The position numbers and the translations under genes were made by a program. Shown in pieces: positions 8,516-16,625 of a stretch of DNA of 64,000 nucleotides. The stretch covers positions 1 to 64,000 of the forward strand of contig JANRJC010000027.1 of NCBI GenBank assembly GCA_033764335.1. The letters run 5' to 3'. The notes beneath the pieces are model-generated. The model did not search any database. It saw nothing but the letters and a program-made list of their open reading frames with translations, and was not told where the DNA came from. Source of the stretch: JAGQVA01 sp033764335 (GTDB taxonomy: Bacteria; Bacteroidota; Bacteroidia; J057). The first letter of the stretch is position 1. Each line of letters starts with the position of its first letter.

Positions 8516-8622
8516 GGGAAAAATTCTGACAAAAAATCAAATAAAACCAAAGTGAATTGTGTCATTCATTTGAAATTAACCAAAAAAAACCTTACGGGTT
8601 ACCTGAAAGTTTATTTTTTTTA

Positions 8623-8630
8623 TAGTTTTG
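8623..8630 (+). promoter_or_regulatory. Bacteroidota -7 element (TAGTTTTG)
   Basis: TAGTTTTG matches the TAnnTTTG -7 consensus and lies 28 bases before the ATG at 8659. No good -33 TTTG was found at the expected distance, so the call rests on one box. Confidence 0.5.
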
Positions 8631-8658
8631 TAAAAACCCAACTTCAAAAAGCTTCTGT

Positions 8659-10632
8659 ATGTGCCCAAAACAAACCAGTTACTACGGCAAATATTCCACC
8701 CGATACACTTCCCTGCTACTCGCGGTAGTATTACTATCTGCCTGTAAGCCCGAGGGACTGATTAACAAGGTCAAATACAACGGTGCCAAATATGTCAACA
8801 CCTGTGAGACCTTTACGGCTGACATCACTAAGCTGATTCAGAACAATACTCAGTCAAGTGTATTAAAGGTAAGTGAATATGACAACAGTGATTTCACCTA
8901 TTATTACCTCGAACAGGGGCAATATGAAATCAAAAAGGATACTCTGTACTTCCGGCTCGCACAGGATCTGGAATATGCGCAGTATCTCGACAAAGGCGTA
9001 GCTGTGCATGTAAATGCTAGCTACAAAGCCGTTGATCAGATTCAGGATTTAGAGGTCTCCAAAGCCGGTGATCTCGGAACCCTGGTGGTAAACCGCGAAT
9101 ATTATGTGGCCAACCGCAAACCTTTTTTCCTCTATAAATTTCCGCTGGGAGGAAAAAGTCTGGAAGGAAAACAGCTTATGCTTTCTTTTGCCATTGCCAA
9201 GTACGACAAAACCGGAAAGGTCAAACAGTATTTCTGTGAAACCGATGCCAAACCAGTAGGGACGGCCTTTCCCTCCTGCTGCTCAGCAACCCCCTGGCAG
9301 GCAGCGGGCCTTCAGTCCATCATAGAAATCCCTTCGATCAATGTAAAAGACGAAACTTACCGGTACGAAGGATTTACCGGTACGATTGATGTAATGTTTC
9401 AGGAAGGTTCTTTCAAACTTGCCGACGACACCTCTTTTTCGGCCCTTTTGATTCAGGCGTTTGTAGAGAAATACAAAAATTTTGGTTACAAAATTGACAA
9501 TGTAAGCCTCGAAGGCTGGGCTTCTCCTGGTGGTAAGGAGGCTTTTAACATGAAACTCTCCCAACAACGCGCCGAAGCCCTTAAAAAAGCTCTCGAAATA
9601 CTCAACGGAAATCTCTCCGGGCTGAATGTCACCGCGCAGGGAAAAGGCGAAGACTGGGAAAGAGTCAAACTGCTTACCCAAGCCTCTACACGTCTGACCA
9701 CCGAACAAAAAGCGGAGGTTTTGGCCATAGCCAATGACGCCTCCCTGACCAATGACCAAAAAGAAGCACAACTCCGGAAAGTGAAATTCTGGACAACCCT
9801 TGTGGATGATGTGCTTGTAAAAGCCCGTCATACTTTTTCGATCATGGACTTTGGCTACGGAGGTACCGAAAATATCCTCAAAAGATATGAAAAACCCCTG
9901 CCGGTAGCGTCCATGCAACTCGAAGATATAGCCAAAACGGTCTTCCGCGTAGGGGGATATAAAGAAGGGAAAGACGTAAACAAAGATTTGGCGCTTATCA
10001 ACGAAGTATTAACCAAAGCTGCTACGCCCAACCTTTATGCCATCCGGGCTACCTACTACCTCGCCAATGATGAATATGAAAAAGCCTTTGCTGACCTCGA
10101 AAGTGCCAGCCGCTTCCGCGATGCTAACACCAACGAATACAGCACAAGCGTACAGGGTTATAAAGTACTTTTTGCCGATCAATATACTTTCGATCAGAAA
10201 AAAGAACTCTATAAGTCTTACAACGAAATGGTACAGAAAAACCCGGGAGCAAAGCCTATTTATTTCAACCGCGCAGTATTGATGGATAAAATCGGCTTTA
10301 TCAGCGGGGCATTGACAGAGTATAAAGACCTATTCGAAGGAAATACCGCAACCGCCGCCAACCTCAACAACCGGGGAGTCGCCAAAATGAAAACCAATAT
10401 GTTTACCGAAGCAGAAGCCGACTTTAAAGCCGCCATGCAGATGGACCCCAAAATGTCGGAACCGGTTTTTAACCTCGCTATCGTAAGCGCTTATCGTGGA
10501 TTGACCAAAATGACCATCGAGTATCTCGATAAAGCAGTCAAAATGGACTCCAAATACAAAGCCCTGATCTTCAATAATCCCGCTTTTTCGGTGATGTCAG
10601 AGGATCCTCGGTTCGAAAAATATAGGAATTAA
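8659..10632 (+). CDS. OmpA-like domain lipoprotein with TPR repeats
   Basis: This 657-residue protein has a lipoprotein signal: hydrophobic LLLAVVLLSAC with the lipidated cysteine at residue 29, followed by K-P-E. Residues ~255-405 resemble an OmpA-type peptidoglycan-binding region (VSLEGWASPGGKEAFNMKLSQQRAEALK has the typical G-x-A-S-P-x-G and N-x-x-L-S-x-x-R-A pattern). Residues ~440-650 contain TPR-like repeats (AANLNNRGVAKMKTNMFTEA). It probably tethers an envelope complex to peptidoglycan from the inner leaflet of the outer membrane. An unusual pair of cysteines (SCCSAT) lies near residue 210. A TAGTTTTG promoter element precedes it and rpsA follows on the same strand from its own promoter. 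Confidence 0.78.
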   Translation: MCPKQTSYYGKYSTRYTSLLLAVVLLSACKPEGLINKVKYNGAKYVNTCETFTADITKLIQNNTQSSVLKVSEYDNSDFTYYYLEQGQYEIKKDTLYFRLAQDLEYAQYLDKGVAVHVNASYKAVDQIQDLEVSKAGDLGTLVVNREYYVANRKPFFLYKFPLGGKSLEGKQLMLSFAIAKYDKTGKVKQYFCETDAKPVGTAFPSCCSATPWQAAGLQSIIEIPSINVKDETYRYEGFTGTIDVMFQEGSFKLADDTSFSALLIQAFVEKYKNFGYKIDNVSLEGWASPGGKEAFNMKLSQQRAEALKKALEILNGNLSGLNVTAQGKGEDWERVKLLTQASTRLTTEQKAEVLAIANDASLTNDQKEAQLRKVKFWTTLVDDVLVKARHTFSIMDFGYGGTENILKRYEKPLPVASMQLEDIAKTVFRVGGYKEGKDVNKDLALINEVLTKAATPNLYAIRATYYLANDEYEKAFADLESASRFRDANTNEYSTSVQGYKVLFADQYTFDQKKELYKSYNEMVQKNPGAKPIYFNRAVLMDKIGFISGALTEYKDLFEGNTATAANLNNRGVAKMKTNMFTEAEADFKAAMQMDPKMSEPVFNLAIVSAYRGLTKMTIEYLDKAVKMDSKYKALIFNNPAFSVMSEDPRFEKYRN

Positions 10633-10651
10633 ACGAAAACCATATCTTATC

Positions 10652-10682
10652 TTGGTAAAAAAGAGAGATTATACTACATTTG
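10652..10682 (+). promoter_or_regulatory. rpsA promoter, -33 TTGG / -7 TACATTTG
   Basis: The -7 box TACATTTG (10675-10682) matches TAnnTTTG exactly, and a CTTGG at 10651-10655 sits about 20 bases upstream as the -33 box. The transcript would start near 10688 and leave a leader of roughly 37 bases with an AGAAAGGAG sequence before the ATG at 10725. Confidence 0.7.
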
Positions 10683-10724
10683 CACCCGTCCGGTAAATCC
10701 CGACAGAAAGGAGAACCTAAATAA

Positions 10725-12917
10725 ATGGTAGACGAAACCAACAAAAAATTTGACAAAGACGAAAAAGTGATTCCTCAAATGGAGGACGACACACTCGAAG
10801 CTGATGACGATTCGGCTTACGATGATGACATTTCCGATGATGATTATGAAGGAGATGATGACATTGACGACACTGAGGCAGAAGAAGATGATGATTATGA
10901 TGTCTCAGACGATGAAATTACTACTCCCCTCGTAAAAAAACTGTATGCAACGGCGAAATCAGAGGATGACGATGATGACGACGATGACTGGTGGAAAGAT
11001 GGAGGCGATTATTCATCTAAACAACGGGAGGAACTTGAACACCTGTATTCAGGTACCCTGCGTCAGTTCAATGAGAATGAAATTGTCTCCGGTACAGTAG
11101 TTAGTATCGGCGATAAAGAAGTTGTTCTCAACATCGGATTTAAATCCGAGGGTGTCGTGCCGATCTCCGAGTTCAGAAGCCGCAATCAGGAACTGAAAGT
11201 TGGAGACAAAGTAGAAGTATTTATTGAAAGTGTCGAAGACCAGGATGGCCAGTTGATCCTATCTCGCAAACGCGCCAAAAACCTGCGTTCGTGGGAAATG
11301 ATCAATGACTCCATGGATAACGATACCATTATCATGGGCCACGTAATGCGCCGTACAAAAGGTGGTTTTGTGGTGGATGTAAATGGCATTGAAGCATTCC
11401 TCCCCGGTTCTCAGATTGATGTTAAGCCCGTTCGCGATTTTGACGTTTACGTAGGTCGTAACATGGAATTTAAGGTTGTAAAAATCAACCACGCTTACGA
11501 AAACGTTGTGGTCTCCCACAAAATCTTGATTGAGGCTAAACTGGAAGAACAACGCAAAGAAATCCTTGAAAAACTCGAAAAAGGTCAGGTACTCGAAGGT
11601 ACTGTGAAAAATATGACCAACTTCGGGGTATTCATTGATCTCGGCGGCGTGGATGGACTCCTGCACATTACGGATATCTCCTGGGGCCGGATCAACCACC
11701 CCGAAGAAGTACTGGAACTTGACCAGAAAGTTAATGTGGTTGTTCTTGAATTTGATGACGCTAAAAAGCGAATCAGCCTCGGTATGAAACAACTCACACC
11801 TCACCCGTGGGAGTCTCTGCCTGAAAACCTCGTGGAAGGTACCAAAGTAAAAGGAAAAATCGTAACGGTTGCCGAATACGGTGTATTCCTCGAAATCCTC
11901 CCCGGTGTCGAAGGGCTTATTCATACCAGCGAAATGTCCTGGTCTCAGCATTCTAAAAACCCCACCGAAATGTTCAGATCCGGCGACGAACTCGAAGCCG
12001 TGGTCCTGAGTATTGACCGTGATGACCGTAAGATGTCTTTAGGACTGAAACAACTCCTGAACGACCCCTGGTCAGATATCGAAACCCGTTACCCCGTCGG
12101 CAGTTCTCATACCGGCCTGGTGCGCAATATGACCAACTACGGTCTGTTTGTCGAACTTCAGGAAGGTGTGGACGGACTCGTTCATATTTCCGACCTGTCC
12201 TGGACCAAAAAATTCAGCCACCCCTCTGAGTATGTCAAGGTGGACGATAAACTCGAAGTGGTTGTCCTTGATATTGACAAGGAAAACCGCCGCCTGAGCC
12301 TCGGCCACAAACAACTTACCGAGGACGTATGGGATACCTTCGCTGCAATCTTCACGGTCGGTTCTGTTCATAAAGGAACCATCAAGAAAATTCAAACGAA
12401 AGGTGCTACCGTCGAACTTGACTATGGTGTGGAAGGCATCGTTCCTCCGAAACATCTCTCCGTCGAAGATGGAAAAGAACTCCTGAAAGTTGATGATGCC
12501 GCCGAATTTGTGGTAATCGAATTCCACAAAGACGCCAAACGTCTCGTCCTCTCTCATACACGTGCCTGGAAAGAAGAGGAAGCTCCCGCCGAGCAACCCA
12601 AATCCAAAGACAATAGCTCCTCCAAAGGGCAGAACCAAAATCAGAACCAGGGTCAAAACCAGAATCAGAATCAAAATCAAAACCGTACCAAAGGGAATAA
12701 TAACCCCGCGCCTACGGCAAAAGCTGGGACGACTACACTGGGAGAGCTTGATGTTCTCGCCAAACTGAAAGAGCAAATGGAAGCCGAAGAACAAAAAGGA
12801 GGCAAGAAAAAGTCTTCCAAAAAGAAAGAAGATGTTCCTGCTGACAATGAAGAGGTATCCATTGTTAATGAACCCGAAATGGATGATGCCGGTTCCGATG
12901 ACGAAAGTGACGAATAG
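10725..12917 (+). CDS. rpsA: 30S ribosomal protein S1
   Basis: The 730-residue product has six S1 RNA-binding domains from about residue 115 to 625, recognisable by GxVxxxxxxGxxVxxxxxxEGxxPxSE-type repeats (for example GVFIDLGGVDGLLHITDISW in the third). S1 binds mRNA leaders and helps the small subunit start translation, which matters in Bacteroidota where Shine-Dalgarno use is weak. Two extensions are unusual: residues 1-90 are extremely rich in Asp/Glu, and residues ~635-665 form a repeated N-Q tract, followed by a Lys-rich and an acidic tail. It has its own promoter upstream and a strong bidirectional terminator downstream. Confidence 0.95.
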   Translation: MVDETNKKFDKDEKVIPQMEDDTLEADDDSAYDDDISDDDYEGDDDIDDTEAEEDDDYDVSDDEITTPLVKKLYATAKSEDDDDDDDDWWKDGGDYSSKQREELEHLYSGTLRQFNENEIVSGTVVSIGDKEVVLNIGFKSEGVVPISEFRSRNQELKVGDKVEVFIESVEDQDGQLILSRKRAKNLRSWEMINDSMDNDTIIMGHVMRRTKGGFVVDVNGIEAFLPGSQIDVKPVRDFDVYVGRNMEFKVVKINHAYENVVVSHKILIEAKLEEQRKEILEKLEKGQVLEGTVKNMTNFGVFIDLGGVDGLLHITDISWGRINHPEEVLELDQKVNVVVLEFDDAKKRISLGMKQLTPHPWESLPENLVEGTKVKGKIVTVAEYGVFLEILPGVEGLIHTSEMSWSQHSKNPTEMFRSGDELEAVVLSIDRDDRKMSLGLKQLLNDPWSDIETRYPVGSSHTGLVRNMTNYGLFVELQEGVDGLVHISDLSWTKKFSHPSEYVKVDDKLEVVVLDIDKENRRLSLGHKQLTEDVWDTFAAIFTVGSVHKGTIKKIQTKGATVELDYGVEGIVPPKHLSVEDGKELLKVDDAAEFVVIEFHKDAKRLVLSHTRAWKEEEAPAEQPKSKDNSSSKGQNQNQNQGQNQNQNQNQNRTKGNNNPAPTAKAGTTTLGELDVLAKLKEQMEAEEQKGGKKKSSKKKEDVPADNEEVSIVNEPEMDDAGSDDESDE

Positions 12918-12939
12918 GCAAAAATCTTATCATAAAAAA

Positions 12940-12967
12940 AACCTTCCCTACGGGAAGGTTTTTTTTT
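12940..12967. terminator. Bidirectional rho-independent terminator between rpsA and udk
   Basis: AACCTTCCC (12940-12948) and GGGAAGGTT (12952-12960) form a perfect 9-bp stem with a 3-base loop, flanked by an A run before and a T run after (12961-12967). It serves rpsA and the convergent udk gene. Confidence 0.9.
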
Positions 12968-12975
12968 GCCCTCTC

Positions 12976-13605
12976 TCAGGGTTTTTTCTCCAATATCTTC
13001 GCCAAATGGTTCACTAATACCTGCAAAGCTTTGTACATGTGCCGATTATTGGGAATAATCATATCACACTGTGATTTCAAAGGTGCTACATATCGGTAAA
13101 ACATCGGCGCCACGTATTTTTCGTAATCTCTCAGAATGGATTCTACCGAATATCCCCGCTCGGTATGATCCCGCTTTAACCGCCGGCTCAACCGTATATG
13201 TTCTTCCGTATCTATAAACAGCTTCAGGTCAATCAACCGCGAAATCTCCGATCGGTAATAGATAAATAATCCTTCCACAATAATGATCGGCGCAGGTTCA
13301 AACCGCAACAGGCGTGGCACCGCCTCCGGATTGTTGAATGTATATTCCCATCGGGAAAAACCTTTGTTCTGAATCAACAGGTATATATCCTGATAAAGTT
13401 CATCCATATTGATCGAATCCGGGTGATCAAAATTGATCAAACCTTCCTCGTCTTTTACCTGATCTTCCTGCTTTTTGTAATAATTGTCCTGCGAAATGAT
13501 GGTGACTTGTCCCAAGGGCAGTTGTTTCAACAACTGATTGAGAAGAAACGTTTTTCCGGACGCACTGCCACCACAAATACCTACGATATAGGGCTTTTTA
13601 TCCAT
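12976..13605 (-). CDS. udk: Uridine kinase
   Basis: This 209-residue protein has a Walker A loop GGSASGKT at residues 12-19, the uridine-kinase SQDNYYK motif near 38-44, an NFDHPDS segment near 58-64 and IIIVEGLFIYY near 107-117. The lid region RRLKRDHTERG is at ~142-152. It phosphorylates uridine and cytidine to UMP and CMP in pyrimidine salvage, using ATP or GTP. Length matches the family. The gene is probably the last of a minus-strand set that also includes rdgB, 21 bases upstream. It ends just before the terminator shared with rpsA. Confidence 0.93.
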   Translation of the reverse strand: MDKKPYIVGICGGSASGKTFLLNQLLKQLPLGQVTIISQDNYYKKQEDQVKDEEGLINFDHPDSINMDELYQDIYLLIQNKGFSRWEYTFNNPEAVPRLLRFEPAPIIIVEGLFIYYRSEISRLIDLKLFIDTEEHIRLSRRLKRDHTERGYSVESILRDYEKYVAPMFYRYVAPLKSQCDMIIPNNRHMYKALQVLVNHLAKILEKKP

Positions 13606-13626
13606 TCAGGGGGTAATCTTATCTAT

Positions 13627-14211
13627 TTATGGGTTGAGAATAAACCGGGCAAACGATCGCACGGCCTTTCCTCTGTGTGAGATTTTATTTTTTTCTTCCG
13701 GTGTAAGAGCAGCAAAGGTGAGGGAATGTCCTTCGGGTTTAAAAATGGGATCATAGCCAAATCCGCCTTCGCCATACGGTTCTGTTGCGATTTCGCCCTC
13801 GACAATTCCTTCGAAAATTTCCGTTTTTTCCCCGTCAAAAAAAGCAATGACCGTGCGAAAACGAGCCTTGCGGTTTTTTTTACCTGTCATTTCTGTCAGC
13901 ATTTTCCGCACATTGTCTTCATAACTACAGCCCTCCCCGGCGTAACGAGCCGAATAAACTCCCGGTCGCCCTTCTAACGCTTCTACCTCAAGACCGGTAT
14001 CATCTGCAAAACAAGGAATTCCCGATGCTGCATAAAAAGCCTTTGCTTTTAAGATTGCATTTCCCTCCAGAGTCACCTCCGTTTCCTCCACCTCTGTTTC
14101 TTTGCCTAAATCCGCCAGGCATAAAATTTCATAGGTTCCTCCCAGCATCTGCCGGATTTCCTGAAGTTTGTGGCGGTTATTGGTGCCGAATAAAAGCTTT
14201 TTTCTCTCCAT
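13627..14211 (-). CDS. rdgB: XTP/dITP diphosphatase (RdgB/HAM1 family)
   Basis: From the ATG at 14211 the product is 194 residues, the usual size for the family. The N-terminal TNNRHKLQEI substrate/phosphate motif, the FADDTGLEVEALEG acidic motif near 68-81, a GFGYDPIF motif near 151-158 and SHRGKA near the C-terminus are all present. The enzyme hydrolyses XTP, ITP and dITP to monophosphates and keeps deaminated purines out of DNA and RNA. An in-frame TTG at 14226 would add five residues but overlap the upstream gene. The ATG begins one base after that gene's stop, which supports it and suggests translational coupling. Confidence 0.93.
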   Translation of the reverse strand: MERKKLLFGTNNRHKLQEIRQMLGGTYEILCLADLGKETEVEETEVTLEGNAILKAKAFYAASGIPCFADDTGLEVEALEGRPGVYSARYAGEGCSYEDNVRKMLTEMTGKKNRKARFRTVIAFFDGEKTEIFEGIVEGEIATEPYGEGGFGYDPIFKPEGHSLTFAALTPEEKNKISHRGKAVRSFARFILNP

Positions 14212-14212
14212 A

Positions 14213-14728
14213 TTACCGTGTAGCAAAAGCTTGAAGCTGGCGAATTAAATCTGCTTTTATCTCGCTCTTCTGCTTGAGCATTTCGAGTGAGGGGTGAATA
14301 AAAAAAATTTTCCCGCCGATCGCTGCCTCAGGGGTGGGAAAGTTGATTCCAAAGACCCAGGCATGAGTTACCGGTACATCCGTAAAATTCCAGCTAACCG
14401 CCGTTTCGTCCATAATTCCAAATCCGGCTAAAGTGGTATTTATCCCGGCTTCATCGAGGCAGGTTTTAAGAAAACCGGTGAGCGTTTTGTCCGCAAATTC
14501 TTTCCGGGAAAGAACCAATACCAGTTTTGAGGTTGGCCTGAGTTTCCACTCAATGGGTGAGCCGGAAGTCAAAACGGAAAAATCCGGAAGCGGTGGAACA
14601 ACCGTCTCTTCCGGATTTTTTTCATTTTGTATTTCAATGACAGGCTCCGTTGCGGGAATATCCTCTTTCTCTATGATAAACAGATACTGACCATACAGGC
14701 GGGATATATCTTCCGTTGTAAATTCCAT
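14213..14728 (-). CDS. Uncharacterised protein between nuoG and rdgB
   Basis: The 171-residue product is not recognised. It has no signal peptide or membrane helix and so is probably cytoplasmic. A proline- and glutamate-containing linker (residues ~38-50) separates a short N-terminal helical part from a globular C-terminal part with beta-strand-like LVLVLSRKEF and hydrophobic WNFTDVPVTHAWVFGINF, ending in a charged helix (LEMLKQKSEIKADLIRQLQ). It ends one base before the rdgB start, so the two are likely co-translated, and begins 26 bases after nuoG ends. The tight spacing argues it is a real gene. No function is claimed. Confidence 0.7.
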   Translation of the reverse strand: MEFTTEDISRLYGQYLFIIEKEDIPATEPVIEIQNEKNPEETVVPPLPDFSVLTSGSPIEWKLRPTSKLVLVLSRKEFADKTLTGFLKTCLDEAGINTTLAGFGIMDETAVSWNFTDVPVTHAWVFGINFPTPEAAIGGKIFFIHPSLEMLKQKSEIKADLIRQLQAFATR

Positions 14729-14754
14729 GGAGCTGCGTATAGCTTATATATTAC

Positions 14755-16473
14755 CTACCACCGGGGCGCAAATTCCAACTGAGTGGTTTTAAATGCGGCT
14801 TTCGGGGGTTTGTAAGAAACGGTTACATCTTTCAGTACGTCAAACTCTGCTTTCATTTTGGGGAAAATATCTTTGTGTTCGCGGTAAGACATTTCCAATC
14901 CCATTACCTCTGATAGCAGGGATAGGAGACGCCAGCCGGGCAGCACATCAAAAATATTATCGAGATTCCGCCAGCGGTCAACGGCAACGGCACCTTTATC
15001 GAGGCGACTTTTGGGCAGGCGCATCCACATTTCGGGAGTCATCTGACGACTTTGTTTGGCCAGAGCCGATACTTGTGGGATACCTTTAAAATTGATATAG
15101 GTGCCTTCGGCTTCAATGGAACATGCAGCAGGCAACAATACCTCGACAAACTCATGCCCGGCCTGATGCTGATGGCCGTGTGCAACTGTGGGGACACCGG
15201 AAATATAGCTGGCGAGTTCCGCAAAAACAGGATCATTTTCCAGCGAATACAGGCAGGTTATTTCTTTAGCCTCAAATTTTGCTTTCAGATCATTGATCGA
15301 AAGGGCTTGGAAACCAAGCAGTTCGCAGGCAGCGGCATTCGGAGTACAATCGTCTTGAAGCAACCACCCGTCTCCACGTCCAGCAACGGTATGGGTGATA
15401 TAATAGATTGTTTTTGCACCGAGGCTGCTTGCCATCTCTTTTAGGGCATAATTACTTTCCATCGAAGCAAAAGCCGAACCGAGGAAAAATATTTTGCCTT
15501 TGTGCGCTTCTAGTACTTGTGCAGCGCGTTGGATACCCGTTTGGAAATCCACCGGAATATCTCCTTTGAGTTTGGTTCCAGAGACACGTTTTTCATTGTA
15601 GTAATCCACATTGAGGCGGTGATCATCCGGCATCCAGAAACCATTGATGTCCGCGTTTTCCCGGGGGGTAATCCGGAGGACTTTATTGTCGCGAATCCAT
15701 ACGTGGATATTTGTACCGGTGCTATCGTTCATATCTATCGCGGGCGAATGAGACATTTCCCAGACCCTTGCCTTAAACCGGTGTTGTTTGCTGGTAAGCG
15801 CACCTACCGGGCAAATATCAATCACGTTCATCGAGTAAGGTTCGTCAAAAACTTCTCCCGGCGCAGTTGAAGGGCAGTTTTTCTCTCCTCTTCCGACGAT
15901 TGACAATTGATTGGAGTGCGAAATTTCTTCCGTAAAACGAGTACAACGGGTACAGTTGATACATCTTTCTTCGTCGAGCACTACCCGTGGGCCGAGTTCT
16001 ACGCGCTTGCGTTTGTGGCCTTTTTGGTTTTCAAAGCGGGAACCTTCGGGTCCGTATTTGTAGGTCCAGATTTGAAGCGGACATTCACCGGCCTGATCAC
16101 ATATCGGGCAATCAAGCGGGTGATTAATGAGCATATACTCCAGAACGCCCTGCTGAGCGGTTTTTACCATTTCAGAGGAGCGGTGGGTTTTGACAAACAT
16201 TCCATCCGTCAGCGGAGTATTACAGGCAGTATTGGGTTTGCGCCCCCAGTTTACCACCGGTTTTCCGTTTTCATCAAACTGAAACTCACCCGTAGCACGG
16301 TCGCGGGATTGATAGCCCACTTCTACCAGACACATCCGGCAATTGGTAGGAATACTCATCGCGGGATGGTAGCAGAAATAGGGAATTTCAATGTCCTGAT
16401 CCAGGGCAAATTGGAGTAACTTGTGCTGACCTTCAAACGCAATCTCCTTGTCGTCAATCGTAACTTTTGCCAT
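14755..16473 (-). CDS. nuoG: NADH-quinone oxidoreductase subunit G, short form
   Basis: The 572-residue product carries all ligands expected in the NuoG N-terminal half. C34, C45, C48 and C84 bind a 2Fe-2S cluster. H118, C122, C125 and C131 bind one 4Fe-4S cluster, and C171, C174, C177 and C221 bind another. The C-terminal region is a shortened molybdopterin-oxidoreductase-like domain, well below the ~900 residues of the E. coli subunit. NuoG passes electrons from the flavin site through complex I. No other nuo gene is adjacent: upstream is a 152-base gap and a serine hydrolase, downstream an unknown gene and rdgB. The isolated position is unusual, because nuoG normally sits between nuoF and nuoH. 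Confidence 0.92.
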   Translation of the reverse strand: MAKVTIDDKEIAFEGQHKLLQFALDQDIEIPYFCYHPAMSIPTNCRMCLVEVGYQSRDRATGEFQFDENGKPVVNWGRKPNTACNTPLTDGMFVKTHRSSEMVKTAQQGVLEYMLINHPLDCPICDQAGECPLQIWTYKYGPEGSRFENQKGHKRKRVELGPRVVLDEERCINCTRCTRFTEEISHSNQLSIVGRGEKNCPSTAPGEVFDEPYSMNVIDICPVGALTSKQHRFKARVWEMSHSPAIDMNDSTGTNIHVWIRDNKVLRITPRENADINGFWMPDDHRLNVDYYNEKRVSGTKLKGDIPVDFQTGIQRAAQVLEAHKGKIFFLGSAFASMESNYALKEMASSLGAKTIYYITHTVAGRGDGWLLQDDCTPNAAACELLGFQALSINDLKAKFEAKEITCLYSLENDPVFAELASYISGVPTVAHGHQHQAGHEFVEVLLPAACSIEAEGTYINFKGIPQVSALAKQSRQMTPEMWMRLPKSRLDKGAVAVDRWRNLDNIFDVLPGWRLLSLLSEVMGLEMSYREHKDIFPKMKAEFDVLKDVTVSYKPPKAAFKTTQLEFAPRW

Positions 16474-16625
16474 ATTTCGCAGAAAAAATAATGATTTCGC
16501 AGGTTCTTTAAGAGCCGGATAAAGATAGATATAAATTTCAAAAATCCGCTCTTACAATCGAAAATGTGTGAAAAAATTGAATGTTTTGCTCGATTCTCCG
16601 GGGAAAAGATTTGTATTATTTCTCC

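Noticed and set aside
11259..11951. 230-codon minus-strand ORF opposite rpsA
   Set aside because: Phe/His-rich antisense shadow of S1 domains with no independent signal.
12072..12794. 240-codon minus-strand ORF opposite rpsA
   Set aside because: Antisense shadow of the S1 repeats; low-complexity Leu/Ile tract mirrors the Asn/Gln codons of the real gene.
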